Shown: positions 18,068-29,287 of the stretch, piece by piece
Layout: every line of letters begins with the position of its first letter
Position numbering within the stretch: the first letter of the stretch is position 1
From: Helicobacter vulpis
GTDB taxonomy: Bacteria > Campylobacterota > Campylobacteria > Campylobacterales > Helicobacteraceae
DNA length: 64,000 nt
Assembly: GCF_003660395.1 (NCBI RefSeq)
Contig: NZ_QXQT01000008.1
Location: 1-64,000 of the forward strand
Direction: 5' to 3'
The notes under the pieces: model-generated
Databases searched by the model: none
Told to the model about the DNA's origin: nothing
The model's input: only the letters and a program-made list of their open reading frames with translations
Position numbers and translations under genes: made by a program

Positions 18068-19038
18068 CAGGCACTTTTGACGGGTAAGAACTGCTTGATG
18101 ATACGCTCCACATCTAGAGGGTTGGATTTAGAGATAAAATCATCGGCATGCAAAGATCGCGCCATCTCCTCATTGCTGCTCCCACTCATAGATGAATTGA
18201 CCACGATGGGAATCTTGGAGGTGATTGCATCTAATTTCACGCGCTTGATCACCTCAAACCCGCTAGCCTCCGGCATTTCTAGGTCCGTGATGATGAGCCC
18301 GATGTCCTCCACAACGGTCTCCTTATCAAAGAGATAATTCAAGAGTTGTTGTCCATTGATAAAATCTAGATGTTTGATGCCCAATTTGTCCAAGATCACC
18401 TGCATGGTTTTGAGCACGCTAGGCGAATCATCGGCAAACAAGACGATCTTATCGCTATAGAGCTTGGAGAGTCGGCTCAATTCCTCATGGCTCTCCTCTT
18501 CAATCCAAGGGAAGACATCAGTGAGCATTTTTTCAATGTCCACCACCTGCACCAGCCGCCCATCAAAATAGCGCGTGCGGCTCACTAATTTAGAATTGCC
18601 CGTATTACCCCCCACGCCCGCGCTCTGCTCGATTTCCGTCCATTTCTTGTTTAAAATGCGATCAGCCTCATAAATGCGCACCCCAATGGTCCAACGCGAA
18701 AACTCGCAAATCATAATGATGTCGTCCTCATTGGGTTCTTTTTCAATCCTAAAGGGGCGCAGATCCTTTTGCTTGTTATTGCTGTCGTAGTAAAACCACT
18801 TTTTCATGTCAATGAGCGGAATGGTGAGTTCGCGAATGATGATGAGTCCCTCCACTAAGGAGTTGGGTTCATGGCTAATCATGGTGAGAGTCCCATCATA
18901 CTTCACCACTTCGCGGATTTTGAAGACATTCACGGCATAAAGGTCTTTGTTCTTGCCTAATCTAAAACACAAGAGTTGTAATTCGTTATTGCGGTGTAGG
19001 TTGGTAACCTGATCAATGTGGGCAAGATTATTGGCCAT
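18067..19038 (-). CDS. cheV1: Chemotaxis coupling protein CheV1
   Basis: Hybrid of a CheW-like coupling domain (residues about 15-165, LQLLCFRLGKNKDLYAVNVFKIREV) and a receiver domain (residues about 193-320). The receiver keeps the acidic pair in LFADDSPSV, the phosphorylatable Asp in LIITDLEMPEASG, and the conserved Ser/Lys (VNSSMSG, FISKSNP). CheV couples chemoreceptors to the CheA kinase and can act as a phosphate sink. Context with nspC points to CheV1 among the three Helicobacter CheV proteins. An extended -10 box lies at 19069-19074, and AAGGAAA precedes the ATG. Confidence 0.95.
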   Translation of the reverse strand: MANNLAHIDQVTNLHRNNELQLLCFRLGKNKDLYAVNVFKIREVVKYDGTLTMISHEPNSLVEGLIIIRELTIPLIDMKKWFYYDSNNKQKDLRPFRIEKEPNEDDIIMICEFSRWTIGVRIYEADRILNKKWTEIEQSAGVGGNTGNSKLVSRTRYFDGRLVQVVDIEKMLTDVFPWIEEESHEELSRLSKLYSDKIVLFADDSPSVLKTMQVILDKLGIKHLDFINGQQLLNYLFDKETVVEDIGLIITDLEMPEASGFEVIKRVKLDAITSKIPIVVNSSMSGSSNEEMARSLHADDFISKSNPLDVERIIKQFLPVKSA

Positions 19039-19068
19039 GCGCTTTCCTTAAGGGTAAGATAAAAGCCT

Positions 19069-19074
19069 ATTATA
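19069..19074 (-). promoter_or_regulatory. Extended -10 box of cheV1-nspC
   Basis: The minus strand reads TGC-TATAAT, 30 bases before the cheV1 ATG, directly after the ychF stop. Confidence 0.7.
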
Positions 19075-19079
19075 GCACA

Positions 19080-20179
19080 CTAGACATTGAACCTAAAATG
19101 CATCACATCGCCATCTTGTACGATGTAATCCTTGCCCTCAATGCGCAACGCCCCCTTTTCCTTAGCCCCCTGCTCGCCCCCATAGGCGATAAAATCCCCA
19201 TAGGCAATGGTCTCTGCGCGGATAAAGCCCTTTTCAAAATCCTTATGAATCACCCCGGCGGCCACAGGCGCGCTAGAACCCTTGGCAATGGTCCACGCGC
19301 GCACTTCTTTCACCCCTGCGGTAAAATAGCTAATCAAGCCTAGTTCTTGAAAGCCTAATTGGATAATCTGTTCTAAGCCACTCTGTGCGACCCCCAAACT
19401 CTCTAAAAACTCTTGAGCCTCTTGAGCGGACATGTCTACCATCTCCTCCTCCAATTTGGCGCACAGGCTCACAAAACGCGCCCCGCGTTCTTTGGCTAAG
19501 GCCTGCACCTGCAGAGCATAATCATTTAAAACGCGGACATGTTCCTCATCCACATTGGCCGCATAGATCACTTTTTTAGCGCTTAAAAAACGCAATTCGT
19601 GATTTAAGGTCTCAAAATAGGGGTGATCTTTGTGCGCAAAGGTGCTCACCGGTTGCATCTCTTCTAAATGCGCTAAAAGGGCGCGCGCGAGTTGGAGTTG
19701 TACTTGCGCGTCCTTTTGGCTTTTGGCGAGTTTTTCTAGGCGTTCTAGGCGTTTTTGCAGACTTTGCACATCGGCTAAGATGAGTTCTAATTCAATGGTT
19801 TCAATGTCAGCCAAAGGGTTGATCGCAGAGTTGACATGCACGACATTGCTATCTTCAAAACAGCGCACGACATGCAAGATGACCGCACACTCGCGAATAT
19901 GGGCTAAGAATTGATTGCCCAAGCCCTCGCCAGCAGAAGCCCCCTTGATGAGCCCAGCGATGTCAATAAACTCCACGCTAGAGTATTGAATTTTTTCAGG
20001 TTTGACAATTTTAGCCAAAGCTTCTAGGCGGGCATCGGGTACATTCACTAAGGCTTTATTAGGATCGATGGTACAAAAGGGGTAGTTAGCGCTTTGGGCT
20101 GAAGCACTGCGCGTGAGCGCGTTAAAGGTACTGGACTTACCCACATTGGGCAAGCCCACAATCCCAATAGAGAGCCCCA

Positions 20180-20180
<1 letters not shown>
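19080..20180 (-). CDS. ychF: Ribosome-binding ATPase YchF
   Basis: Obg-family translation factor. 366 residues. P-loop GLPNVGKSSTFNALT, G3 DIAGLIKGASAGEGLGNQFL, and the altered specificity motif NVDE in place of NKxD, which makes YchF prefer ATP. A C-terminal TGS domain (SYFTAGVKEVRAWTIAKG) is present. The start is GTG, overlapping the pepA stop (TAGTG). Last gene of the folD-to-ychF operon. Confidence 0.96.
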
Positions 20181-22284
<2,104 letters not shown>

Positions 22285-22303
22285 CCACACCTGCTTTTGG
22301 GGT

Positions 22304-22852
22304 TTAACATGGATACTCCAAAACACTGAAGGTGTTGACTTTTTCGCCCACCTTCTCTAGCCCCCCCAATTCTGCCAAACTGATCAAAAAACAGGCCTCC
22401 AAACACTTGGCCTGTAATCTATCCAAGAGCTCCAAACTGGCTAAGGCTGTGCCCCCCGTGGCGATTAGATCGTCTACGAGCAAGACATGCGCGTCTTTGA
22501 TCTCTCTTAGCGCGTCCGTGTGTATCTCCACACTATCTGCGCCGTATTCTAGTTGGTAGGACGCGCTGATCGTCCTAAAGGGCAATTTGCCTTTTTTGCG
22601 CACGGGTACAAAGCCCGCCCCTAGAGCGTAAGCCAAAGCCGCCCCTAAAATAAACCCGCGCGCTTCAATGCCCACCACAAAATCAAGACTATGGTGTTGG
22701 TAGCGCAATTTGAGGGTGTCGATCAATCTAGAGAATAAAGTGGGGTGGTTGACAAGCGGGGTGATGTCTTTAAATAGGATTCCAGATTTGGGGTAATCTG
22801 GAACTTCTCTAATGGCTTCACGAAGTTGGGTTTTGAGTTTTTGGCTGAACAT
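22304..22852 (-). CDS. apt: Adenine phosphoribosyltransferase
   Basis: Salvages adenine with PRPP to AMP. 182 residues. Seen: IREVPDYPKSGILFKDITPL, VVGIEARGFILGAALAY, VPVRKKGKLP, and the PRPP loop VLLVDDLIATGGTA. Together with prs and purA in this window it covers part of the purine salvage route. Confidence 0.96.
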   Translation of the reverse strand: MFSQKLKTQLREAIREVPDYPKSGILFKDITPLVNHPTLFSRLIDTLKLRYQHHSLDFVVGIEARGFILGAALAYALGAGFVPVRKKGKLPFRTISASYQLEYGADSVEIHTDALREIKDAHVLLVDDLIATGGTALASLELLDRLQAKCLEACFLISLAELGGLEKVGEKVNTFSVLEYPC

Positions 22853-22860
22853 AGATTTCC

Positions 22861-23193
22861 TTATAACAACGCTTCGATCTTTTGTTCTAGCTCGCGAATG
22901 CGCGCCTTGTACTGATCGGTTTCTAAGCGGTATTGGGCGTTGCGCTGTTTTAAGACTTTTACTTCATCCTTGAGCATATTCATCTCGTGGGTAAGAATAT
23001 CAATATTGCCTAAGGATCGTTGCAATTGTAATTGGTGTTTTTGGATCAACACTTCTGCCTCTTGCAAGGTAAGTTTCATGGACGCAGCGTACTTTTCCTG
23101 CCTTTTAGCCACTGAACGATAAAAGAACGCTCGAATTGCCATATAAACCACAAAGAGCACGATGAGGGTGATGATCATCCATTGGGCTAACAT
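22861..23193 (-). CDS. Small membrane-anchored coiled-coil protein (HP0573 type)
   Basis: 110 residues: one N-terminal transmembrane helix (WMIITLIVLFVVYMAIRAF) followed by a coiled coil to the end (LTLQEAEVLIQKHQLQLQRS, ELEQKIEALL). No catalytic motif. Position between rpiB and apt matches a small gene in H. pylori. Function unknown; the cytoplasmic coil suggests a scaffold or membrane-tethered partner. Confidence 0.75.
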   Translation of the reverse strand: MLAQWMIITLIVLFVVYMAIRAFFYRSVAKRQEKYAASMKLTLQEAEVLIQKHQLQLQRSLGNIDILTHEMNMLKDEVKVLKQRNAQYRLETDQYKARIRELEQKIEALL

Positions 23194-23621
23194 GGCATGT
23201 CCTCTAACTTGGCAATGCGGCGTACATGCCGCCCCCCCTCAAACTCCGTATGTAAAAAGGCCTGTAAAATGCTTCGAGCCACCCCAAAGCCGACCACATT
23301 CTGCCCCAAGCAGAGCACATTAGCGTCATTGTGCAAGCGCGCCATTTGCGCCATGTAAGTGTCCGTGCACAACGCCCCACGCACATGGGGCACTCTATTG
23401 CATGCCATGCTCATGCCAATCCCACTCCCACACACCAGTACCCCCCTAACCCCCTCTTTGATTTCTTGAGTTACTTGTTTAGCCATGTCTGGATAATCCA
23501 CCCTCTGCCCTCTTGAAGGCTTGTAGACTCGCAAAGCAACCCCCTGTTCTCTCAAACACCCCTCTAAAAACGCAGCCAAATCCAGCCCGGCATGATCGCA
23601 ACCTAGCACAACTTCCATCAT
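23187..23621 (-). CDS. rpiB: Ribose-5-phosphate isomerase B
   Basis: Interconverts ribose 5-phosphate and ribulose 5-phosphate. 144 residues with VVLGCDHAGLDLAAF at the N-terminus and the phosphate/catalytic loop VLVCGSGIGMSMACNR, in which the Cys is the usual catalytic base. Two adjacent ATGs (23621 and 23618) exist; AGGGA spacing favours 23618. Overlaps lepB by four bases. Feeds prs with ribose 5-phosphate. Confidence 0.95.
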   Translation of the reverse strand: MMEVVLGCDHAGLDLAAFLEGCLREQGVALRVYKPSRGQRVDYPDMAKQVTQEIKEGVRGVLVCGSGIGMSMACNRVPHVRGALCTDTYMAQMARLHNDANVLCLGQNVVGFGVARSILQAFLHTEFEGGRHVRRIAKLEDMPC

Positions 23622-24472
23622 TTTCCCTCAGCTGCTAATGTTTCTAAACCTTGCAAGCTCTTAAACATACGCTTCCAACGGACTTTAAAAATATCTCTAG
23701 AATTGCGTACTCCCTCGCTATTAGTCAGGTTAAGACTGAAGTATGTAAACCACGGTGTACCCACAATGTGGCTATAAGACACACTCCCCCAAAAGCGCGA
23801 ATCGCTACTATCGTCCCGATTATCCCCAATCATAAAAAAATGATCGGGATCAACTTTAGTATAAAATACCACCTCATCACCCATGTCTACTTCTTGCATG
23901 CTCACCTTGAGATCTTTAATTGGGAATTGGTGGTGGTAGATTGCGCGCATGACCTCAAAAGTCTGGTTGTGGTGGGCATAAAAGATGCCCTTGTGGTTAG
24001 ATTCATAGGGGGCAAAGACAAAATCCTTCCCCATAAAACGCTTGATCTTGTGCTTGGGGAAGTGTTTGGCAATATAGCCCGGATCGCTTTGGGCTTCAAA
24101 AGGGCGTAGGTAAAAACCCGTGGCATTGAAGATCACCTCATCTCCCCCCACCGCAAAGAGCCGTTTGACAAAGTAACCTTTATTGGTAAGCGGGATAAAC
24201 ACCACCACCTCACCCCGATTAGGGCGTTTCCCTTCAATCAAATGCCCATTGCCCCTAAAGTCTGGCAATAGGGGCAAATCTATCCAGGGGAGTCTGGGGA
24301 TGGGAATACCATAGACAAACTTTTTTACAAAGAGCATATCCCCCTCATAGAGCGTACCCACCATCGAGCGCGTGGGGATAATGAAGGTTTGGGCGACAAA
24401 AAAGATCGCCAAGAGCACTAAAACAATCGTGCCCACCCAGCTAGAGACAAAACGCGATAAAGCTTTTAACAT
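23618..24472 (-). CDS. lepB: Signal peptidase I
   Basis: Inner-membrane Ser/Lys protease that removes signal peptides from exported proteins. 284 residues with one N-terminal membrane helix ([16 protein letters not shown]). The catalytic Ser lies in PTRSMVGTL and the catalytic Lys in [14 protein letters not shown]; the late box [18 protein letters not shown] is complete. Overlaps folD and rpiB. It would process the many Hof/Hor proteins encoded here. Confidence 0.97.
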   Translation of the reverse strand: MLKALSRFVSSWVGTIVLVLLAIFFVAQTFIIPTRSMVGTLYEGDMLFVKKFVYGIPIPRLPWIDLPLLPDFRGNGHLIEGKRPNRGEVVVFIPLTNKGYFVKRLFAVGGDEVIFNATGFYLRPFEAQSDPGYIAKHFPKHKIKRFMGKDFVFAPYESNHKGIFYAHHNQTFEVMRAIYHHQFPIKDLKVSMQEVDMGDEVVFYTKVDPDHFFMIGDNRDDSSDSRFWGSVSYSHIVGTPWFTYFSLNLTNSEGVRNSRDIFKVRWKRMFKSLQGLETLAAEGK

Positions 24473-25317
24473 GAATGCTCCAATAAAGCAGTTTGGGTGG
24501 CCAAAAGCGTGTTTTGCAAGAGCGCGCTAATGGTCATAGGCCCCACTCCCCCGGGTACAGGGGTGATATAGCTCACCTTGTGGCGCACCGCCTCAAAATC
24601 CACATCGCCCACGACCTTATTTCCTTGTTTGTTAATTCCAATGTCTACCACCACTGCCCCCTCTTTAATCAAATTCGGACCAATAAGCCCTACCTTGCCA
24701 ACTCCCACGCATAAAATATCTGCGTGCGTGCTATAAGCCTGTAAATCTTTGGTGAGAATATGGCACAGACTCACACTCGCCCCCGCATTGAGCATTAAGG
24801 AGGCTAAGGGCTTGCCAATAATATTACTCGCCCCCACAATGACCACATCTTTACCTTTCACTGCAATTTTGTAATGCTCTAAAAGTTGCATCACCCCCAT
24901 GGCTGTGGCGGGCAAAAACCCCTTGAGCAAGCTATTAGAATAAACCCGTCCCACATTGAGCGGGTGAAAACCATCCACATCTTTATGGGGGGCGATGGCT
25001 TCTAAAATCTCGCGCGTGTCCATGTGTGCGGGCAGGGGGAGTTGGACTAAAATCCCGTGCACGCTTGAATTGGCATTGAGCGCGTGTAAAATTTCTAAAA
25101 GTTTGCTTTGTGGGGTTGAATCTTCTAAATGCTGTAGTTGGCAGGTGATCCCCACGCGCGCGCAGGCTTTGGCTTTCATGTTAACATACACCCGACTAGC
25201 CGGGTTATCGCCCACCAAGATCACCGCTAAAACGGGCACGACATCTAAGCGCGCCACTTCTTCTTGCAAGATGCTCTCTTTGTGCTTGGCTAAGGCCTGC
25301 CCGTCCAATAAGACCAT
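24466..25317 (-). CDS. folD: Bifunctional methylene-THF dehydrogenase/cyclohydrolase
   Basis: Interconverts 5,10-methylene-, methenyl- and 10-formyl-tetrahydrofolate. About 283 residues. Seen: [12 protein letters not shown] with the catalytic Lys, [13 protein letters not shown], the NADP loop [15 protein letters not shown] and [17 protein letters not shown] 25317 has AGGA five bases before it; ATG 25323 is too close. It supplies the formyl donor that purN (3.4 kb) would use. First gene of the eight-gene operon ending at ychF. Confidence 0.96.
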   Translation of the reverse strand: MVLLDGQALAKHKESILQEEVARLDVVPVLAVILVGDNPASRVYVNMKAKACARVGITCQLQHLEDSTPQSKLLEILHALNANSSVHGILVQLPLPAHMDTREILEAIAPHKDVDGFHPLNVGRVYSNSLLKGFLPATAMGVMQLLEHYKIAVKGKDVVIVGASNIIGKPLASLMLNAGASVSLCHILTKDLQAYSTHADILCVGVGKVGLIGPNLIKEGAVVVDIGINKQGNKVVGDVDFEAVRHKVSYITPVPGGVGPMTISALLQNTLLATQTALLEHSC

Positions 25318-25341
25318 ATCCATCCTAAGAACTTTTTGCGC

Positions 25342-25347
25342 TATTAT
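25342..25347 (+). promoter_or_regulatory. -10-like box for the cytochrome c gene
   Basis: TATTAT 28 bases before the ATG, overlapping the folD -10 on the other strand. Confidence 0.45.
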
Positions 25348-25348
25348 A
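25343..25348 (-). promoter_or_regulatory. -10 box of the folD operon
   Basis: TATAAT on the minus strand, 26 bases before the chosen folD ATG. Confidence 0.6.
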
Positions 25349-25374
25349 GTGAAAATTCTTTGAAAAGGGCTAGG

Positions 25375-25737
25375 ATGCGCAAAGCGATCGTTGCGTGGCT
25401 GTGTTTGGGCGGGCTTGGCTTGGGCGCACAGAACGCGCCTAAGAACAAAGACAATAGCTTCATCACCATCTTAGAATATGGCAAGGAACTGTATAAAAAC
25501 CCTAGAGACATTAGCTGTGTGAAATGCCATGGCCTGCTAGGAGAAGCTAAAGTGATCACCCGCTACACCCAGCATAATAAAGAACGCGTTTTTAGTGCCC
25601 CCCCCATTTATAACTTGAGCTTTGAGCGTTTTAAAAACGCTCTAGAGCGGGGGCGATCCATCATGCCCAAATACAACCTAACCCCCGATGAGATCAAGGC
25701 GATCTATTACTACATCACCTCCACGCGTAAAAACTAG
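25375..25737 (+). CDS. Periplasmic monohaem cytochrome c
   Basis: 120 residues: a signal peptide ([18 protein letters not shown]), one covalent haem site CVKCH near residue 46, and a late Met ligand in [20 protein letters not shown], typical of small class I cytochromes c. The frame extends upstream to a TTG at 25336, but AAAAGGG and the signal peptide fit the ATG at 25375. Probably an electron carrier in the periplasm; partner enzymes are not nearby. Its stop overlaps the thiC end (convergent). Confidence 0.9.
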   Translation: MRKAIVAWLCLGGLGLGAQNAPKNKDNSFITILEYGKELYKNPRDISCVKCHGLLGEAKVITRYTQHNKERVFSAPPIYNLSFERFKNALERGRSIMPKYNLTPDEIKAIYYYITSTRKN

Positions 25738-27080
25738 GCCCCTTGCGCGTTGTTATAACGCTTAAACACCTCTTGACTCACCTTGTAACTGCAAAACTTG
25801 GGGCCGCACATGGAGCAAAACTCCGCCTCTTTGAAGACTTCTTGGGGTAAAGCCTCATCGTGATACTCTCTAGCGCGATCGGGATCCAAGGCGAGCTCAA
25901 ATTGTTTGTTCCACTCAAAGGCATACCTAGCATCGCTCATCAAGTCATCGCGTACCCGTGCATTCACCCGACCGCGTGCGATGTCAGCGGCATGGGCGGC
26001 GATCTTGTAGGCTAAAATCCCCTCTCTGACATCTTTAGCATTGGGCAAGCCTAGATGTTCTTTAGGGGTTACATAGCAAAGCATCGCCACTCCCTTCCAG
26101 GCGGCTACACACGCCCCAATCGCGCTAGCGATGTGATCGTATCCGGCCGCAATATCGGTTACCAAAGGTCCTAGCACATAAAAGGGGGCTTGGTTACAAA
26201 ACTCTTGTTGGAGTTTGACATTGCGCTCAATTTGATTCAAGGGCACATGCCCGGGGCCCTCAATCATCACCTGCACATCTTTTTCATACGCTCTTTGGGC
26301 TAACTCGCCTAGCACTTTCAATTCGGCAAATTGGGCGGTGTCGCTCGCATCGGCTAGACATCCCGGGCGCAAAGAATCGCCCAAACTCAAGCTCACATCG
26401 TATTGTTGGCAGATGGCTAGAATCTCATCAAAAGCGCTATAAAAAGGGTTTTGCTTGTGGTAATGCATCATCCAAGCTGCCATCAAACTCCCCCCCCGAC
26501 TCACAATGCCCATTTTGCGTTGGCTCACATAGGGCATGTGTTCGAGCAAAAACCCGCAGTGAATCGTAAAATAACTCACCCCCTGTTTAGCTTGTTTTTC
26601 TAACACCCCTAGCATCGTCTCAATGTCTAGTTGCATCACATCGTTATTGACATCGTGCAAAATTTGATACATCGGCACGGTGCCAATGGGTACACTAGAG
26701 GCGTTAATAATCTCTTGGCGAATCGCGTCCAAATCCCCCCCAGTGGAGAGATCCATCACCGTGTCCGCTCCGTATTTCATAGCAACCCGCAATTTTTCTA
26801 CCTCTTCTTCTACAGAGTGGATGATGGCAGAGCTACCGATATTGGCGTTGATCTTAGTTTTGAGCGCGATCCCAATGCCCATGGGTTCTAAATTTTGGTG
26901 CTGGATATTGGCTGGGATGATCAAACGCCCCCGCGCCACTTCAGAGCGCACAAGCTCAGGGCTCACCTCTTCTACATTGGCGATATAAGCCATCTCCTCT
27001 GTGATCACGCCCTTTTTGGCGTAGTGCAACTGGGTTTTAATGGGGTCGTTGGCGCGCTTGGCGCAGTACTCACGGCTCAT
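25734..27080 (-). CDS. thiC: Phosphomethylpyrimidine synthase (HMP-P synthase)
   Basis: Radical-SAM enzyme that rearranges aminoimidazole ribotide to the thiamin pyrimidine HMP-P. 448 residues, the short form without the long N-terminal domain of E. coli ThiC. Seen: [48 protein letters not shown], and the C-terminal cluster motif [16 protein letters not shown] precedes the ATG. No TPP riboswitch is visible in the leader. H. pylori, from memory, lacks thiC and needs HMP, so this marks a metabolic difference. Confidence 0.96.
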   Translation of the reverse strand: MSREYCAKRANDPIKTQLHYAKKGVITEEMAYIANVEEVSPELVRSEVARGRLIIPANIQHQNLEPMGIGIALKTKINANIGSSAIIHSVEEEVEKLRVAMKYGADTVMDLSTGGDLDAIRQEIINASSVPIGTVPMYQILHDVNNDVMQLDIETMLGVLEKQAKQGVSYFTIHCGFLLEHMPYVSQRKMGIVSRGGSLMAAWMMHYHKQNPFYSAFDEILAICQQYDVSLSLGDSLRPGCLADASDTAQFAELKVLGELAQRAYEKDVQVMIEGPGHVPLNQIERNVKLQQEFCNQAPFYVLGPLVTDIAAGYDHIASAIGACVAAWKGVAMLCYVTPKEHLGLPNAKDVREGILAYKIAAHAADIARGRVNARVRDDLMSDARYAFEWNKQFELALDPDRAREYHDEALPQEVFKEAEFCSMCGPKFCSYKVSQEVFKRYNNAQGA

Positions 27081-27174
27081 AGGACTCCTTTATTAGTAAA
27101 GTTTCTAAGACTAGCACACTTTTATATGCCCTCTCTTAAAAAAGGCTCTTCATCTTGATCTATTGGGTCTTTTG

Positions 27175-27180
27175 TATTAT
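27175..27180 (+). promoter_or_regulatory. -10 box of the leader ORF/chemoreceptor transcript
   Basis: TATTAT 35 bases before the leader ATG, followed at 27180-27193 by the inverted repeat TGATTA-TC-TAATCA, which could be an operator. Confidence 0.5.
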
Positions 27181-27214
27181 GATTATCTAATCATAAAAAT
27201 AAGAAAGGTTAGAC

Positions 27215-27262
27215 ATGCGCAGGTGCTTGAAACTGGGGGGGGGGGGGGGGAGATTGCTTTAG
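27215..27262 (+). CDS. Short leader ORF containing the poly-G tract
   Basis: ATG at 27215 follows AAAGG by six bases, a better ribosome site than many real genes here. In the current 16-G state it encodes 15 residues (MRRCLKL, five Gly, RLL) and stops at TAG 27260-27262. With 15 G it would stop at 27291-27293. With 17 or 14 G it would stop at the TGA that overlaps the chemoreceptor ATG (ATGA at 27309-27312). It is therefore best read as a regulatory leader whose end depends on tract length; it could also be the remnant of a phase-variable gene. Expression is inferred, not shown. Confidence 0.5.
   Translation: MRRCLKLGGGGGRLL
27235..27250 (+). repeat. G16 homopolymer (contingency tract)
   Basis: Sixteen consecutive G, by far the longest homopolymer in the window, inside the leader ORF 59 bases before the chemoreceptor start. 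Lengths above about nine are strongly prone to slipped-strand change in Helicobacter. Confidence 0.9.
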
Positions 27263-27308
27263 TCTCTTTGGTGGCTACGGTGCCCATTCCTAAATATAGG
27301 AGGTTTTC

Positions 27309-28619
27309 ATGACATTTTTTGCCACCGCCACCAAAAGAAGCAACAAGCTTGAGTCTCAATATGCCCAGATTATCACTGATCTCACCCAAAAAAATAACGA
27401 ACTCGAGGCGATTTACAACGCCATCAACCGCTCTATGGCGTTGATCACATTTGACATAGAAGGTAGAGTGATAAACGCGAACGAGAACTTCCTAAGGTGC
27501 ATGGGCTACTCTTTAGAGGAGATCAAGGGCAAGCACCATTCCATCTTTTGCGATGCCGTGTTTGTTAGGACTCCTCAATATGTTACCTTTTGGGATCATC
27601 TCAAATCTGGGCAGTTTAAGCAAGGCACTTTTAAGCGCATCAGCAAAACCGGGCAAGAGGTCTTTTTAGAAGCCACCTACAACCCCGTGCTAGACACACA
27701 AGGCAAGGTAGTGCAAATTATCAAATTTGCCACAGATGTTACTGCCAAGACTCTAGAGCTCAACGAGCTACGCGCCATCTATGAAGCCGCCCTAGCTTCT
27801 ATGGCCTTGATCGAATTTGACACAGAGGGCAAAGTAATTACGGCAAATGAAAATTTTCTCAAGTGCATGGGCTACTCTTTAGAGGAGATCAAGGGCAAGC
27901 ACCATTCCATCTTTTGCGATGCTACATTTGTTAAGACTGCTGAGTACACTGCCTTTTGGGATCATCTTAGATCCGGGCAATTCACTAGGGGGACTTTTAA
28001 GCGATTCACCAAGTCGGGTAAAGAGGTGTATTTAGAAGCCAGTTACAACCCCGTCTTTGATAGCGATGGCAGGATTTACAAAATCATCAAGTTCGCCCTA
28101 GATGTTACTAATAAGGAGGGGAAAATCCGCATGACTTTAGAATTGATCAAGGAAAACCAGCAGCTCACAAGCAATGGGAGCAACATGATCGAAAAAACCA
28201 CGTCCAATATGCAAAATGTTGCCGATGTCATGAAAGACAACACGACGGTGGTCAATACCCTCAGCGCGCAATCTGATTCCATCTCTAGCATCACCCAGAC
28301 CATTAAAGACATCGCCGATCAAACCAATTTATTAGCCTTAAACGCCGCTATAGAGGCCGCGCGCGCGGGCGAACATGGACGGGGCTTTGCAGTGGTGGCC
28401 GATGAAGTGCGCAAACTAGCCGAGAGAACGGGCAAATCGGTCGCAGAAATTGCCGCCATCATCGCCTCCATTCGAGAAATCACCGCGCAAGCAGTGGTCA
28501 ATATCACCGCCTGCGCCGCAGAATCAGAAAAGACAGTCGCGCTCTCCTGTGAAACAAAGGTTTTAATGGAGCAAATCAAGGCCGCTAGCGATCGCGTAGC
28601 CCAGGGGATGGAAGTTTAA
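27309..28619 (+). CDS. Soluble double-PAS methyl-accepting chemoreceptor (BdlA-like)
   Basis: 436 residues without a membrane segment. A short N-terminal coil is followed by PAS domain 1 (about residues 38-150) and PAS domain 2 (about 160-275), nearly identical in their cores ([19 protein letters not shown] in both), then a methyl-accepting signalling domain with the kinase-contact tip [20 protein letters not shown] and [14 protein letters not shown]. This order matches BdlA/Aer-2-like cytoplasmic receptors, which sense oxygen or redox state through PAS ligands. The signalling domain ends about 60 residues after the tip, so the return helix looks short. AGGAGG five bases before the ATG is a strong ribosome site. 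It lies behind a G16 leader and converges with the LRAT-like gene. The ligand is unknown. Confidence 0.9.
   Translation: MTFFATATKRSNKLESQYAQIITDLTQKNNELEAIYNAINRSMALITFDIEGRVINANENFLRCMGYSLEEIKGKHHSIFCDAVFVRTPQYVTFWDHLKSGQFKQGTFKRISKTGQEVFLEATYNPVLDTQGKVVQIIKFATDVTAKTLELNELRAIYEAALASMALIEFDTEGKVITANENFLKCMGYSLEEIKGKHHSIFCDATFVKTAEYTAFWDHLRSGQFTRGTFKRFTKSGKEVYLEASYNPVFDSDGRIYKIIKFALDVTNKEGKIRMTLELIKENQQLTSNGSNMIEKTTSNMQNVADVMKDNTTVVNTLSAQSDSISSITQTIKDIADQTNLLALNAAIEAARAGEHGRGFAVVADEVRKLAERTGKSVAEIAAIIASIREITAQAVVNITACAAESEKTVALSCETKVLMEQIKAASDRVAQGMEV
27497..27556 (+). repeat. 60-base direct repeat, copy 1 (PAS1)
   Basis: Identical to 27863-27922, 366 bases (122 codons) downstream in the same frame. 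Recombination between copies would delete exactly one PAS domain without a frameshift. Confidence 0.9.
27863..27922 (+). repeat. 60-base direct repeat, copy 2 (PAS2)
   Basis: Second copy of the identical 60-base core, inside PAS domain 2 of the chemoreceptor. Confidence 0.9.
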
Positions 28620-28647
28620 TATAAGAAACAAGCCATGAGACAACCCC

Positions 28648-29157
28648 TTAAAAAAGCGTGCTGCTATCCAAGTCCCACACCCGCCAATTGTCAAAAAACG
28701 CGCCCCGAAATTTGCTTTCAATATCTAGCAATGTCCATTTATCACTGTCATGAGTGCCGGTCAAACACTCGTAGACAAAAGCGTGGCAATTGCGTTCATA
28801 GCTCTCTGTGGGGATGCCGCTGTAGTGCAGTGTTTCTCCCACCATTGCGCGCGCGCGTTGGGCTGCTTCAGGGAAGCCCACCGCCTGCGTCCCCTTACAA
28901 GAGACGTAAATACTCACCGCCAAAGTCCCGCTAATAAATTGCTTGGGCGTTGAAAGGCGCACCTCTCCTGAACCCAACAACTCCACGATTTGGTTTTCTC
29001 CTACATAAATGCCAGTATGGGTGGTGGGCCCATACAAGCGACAATACAAAATGCTACCTAATTTTGGGATAACTTTGTCATAGAACACATTATCCACAAA
29101 AGACTCGGCTAAATTCAAGGCGGCAGGGATACCCAAGATCACAAGGGGTAAGGCCAT
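28648..29157 (-). CDS. LRAT-like (NlpC/P60 superfamily) papain-fold protein
   Basis: 169 residues starting at the ATG at 29157, which has AAAAGGA six bases before it (the frame runs to 29178). An N-terminal hydrophobic stretch (MALPLVILGIPAALNLA) is followed by a domain with GSILYCRLYGPTTHTGIYVG and, later, ERNCHAFVYECLTG. The His in THTGIY and the Cys in NCHAF match the circularly permuted papain-like catalytic pair of LRAT/H-rev107 proteins (NCEHF motif). Such proteins act on acyl chains or as thiol hydrolases. The gene faces the chemoreceptor and has its own -10. The biochemical role here is unknown. Confidence 0.72.
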   Translation of the reverse strand: MALPLVILGIPAALNLAESFVDNVFYDKVIPKLGSILYCRLYGPTTHTGIYVGENQIVELLGSGEVRLSTPKQFISGTLAVSIYVSCKGTQAVGFPEAAQRARAMVGETLHYSGIPTESYERNCHAFVYECLTGTHDSDKWTLLDIESKFRGAFFDNWRVWDLDSSTLF

Positions 29158-29188
29158 AAACTTTCCTTTTAGTGGCATTAATTTAGAA

Positions 29189-29194
29189 ATCTTA
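29189..29194 (-). promoter_or_regulatory. Extended -10 box of the LRAT-like gene
   Basis: The minus strand reads TGT-TAAGAT, 32 bases before the ATG at 29157. Confidence 0.5.
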
Positions 29195-29237
29195 ACATAA
29201 AAACTCTTATCTTAATTCTTATTAAGTTTAAAAACGC

Positions 29238-29243
29238 TAGAAT
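29238..29243 (+). promoter_or_regulatory. -10 box of ispDF
   Basis: TAGAAT 45 bases before the TTG start. Confidence 0.45.
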
Positions 29244-29287
29244 CAAAAGTTTTCTTTTCTGCGCAAATCTTAAGAAGGGGCCTTGTT

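Noticed and set aside
27081-27234. TPP riboswitch or other RNA switch upstream of thiC
   Set aside because: I found no CTGAGA and ACCTGA-type core motifs on the minus strand.
27235-27308. Poly-G tract as an N-terminal frame switch fusing a membrane segment to the chemoreceptor
   Set aside because: In the frame that matches the receptor, TAA at 27291 and TAG at 27297 intervene, so no tract length creates a fusion.
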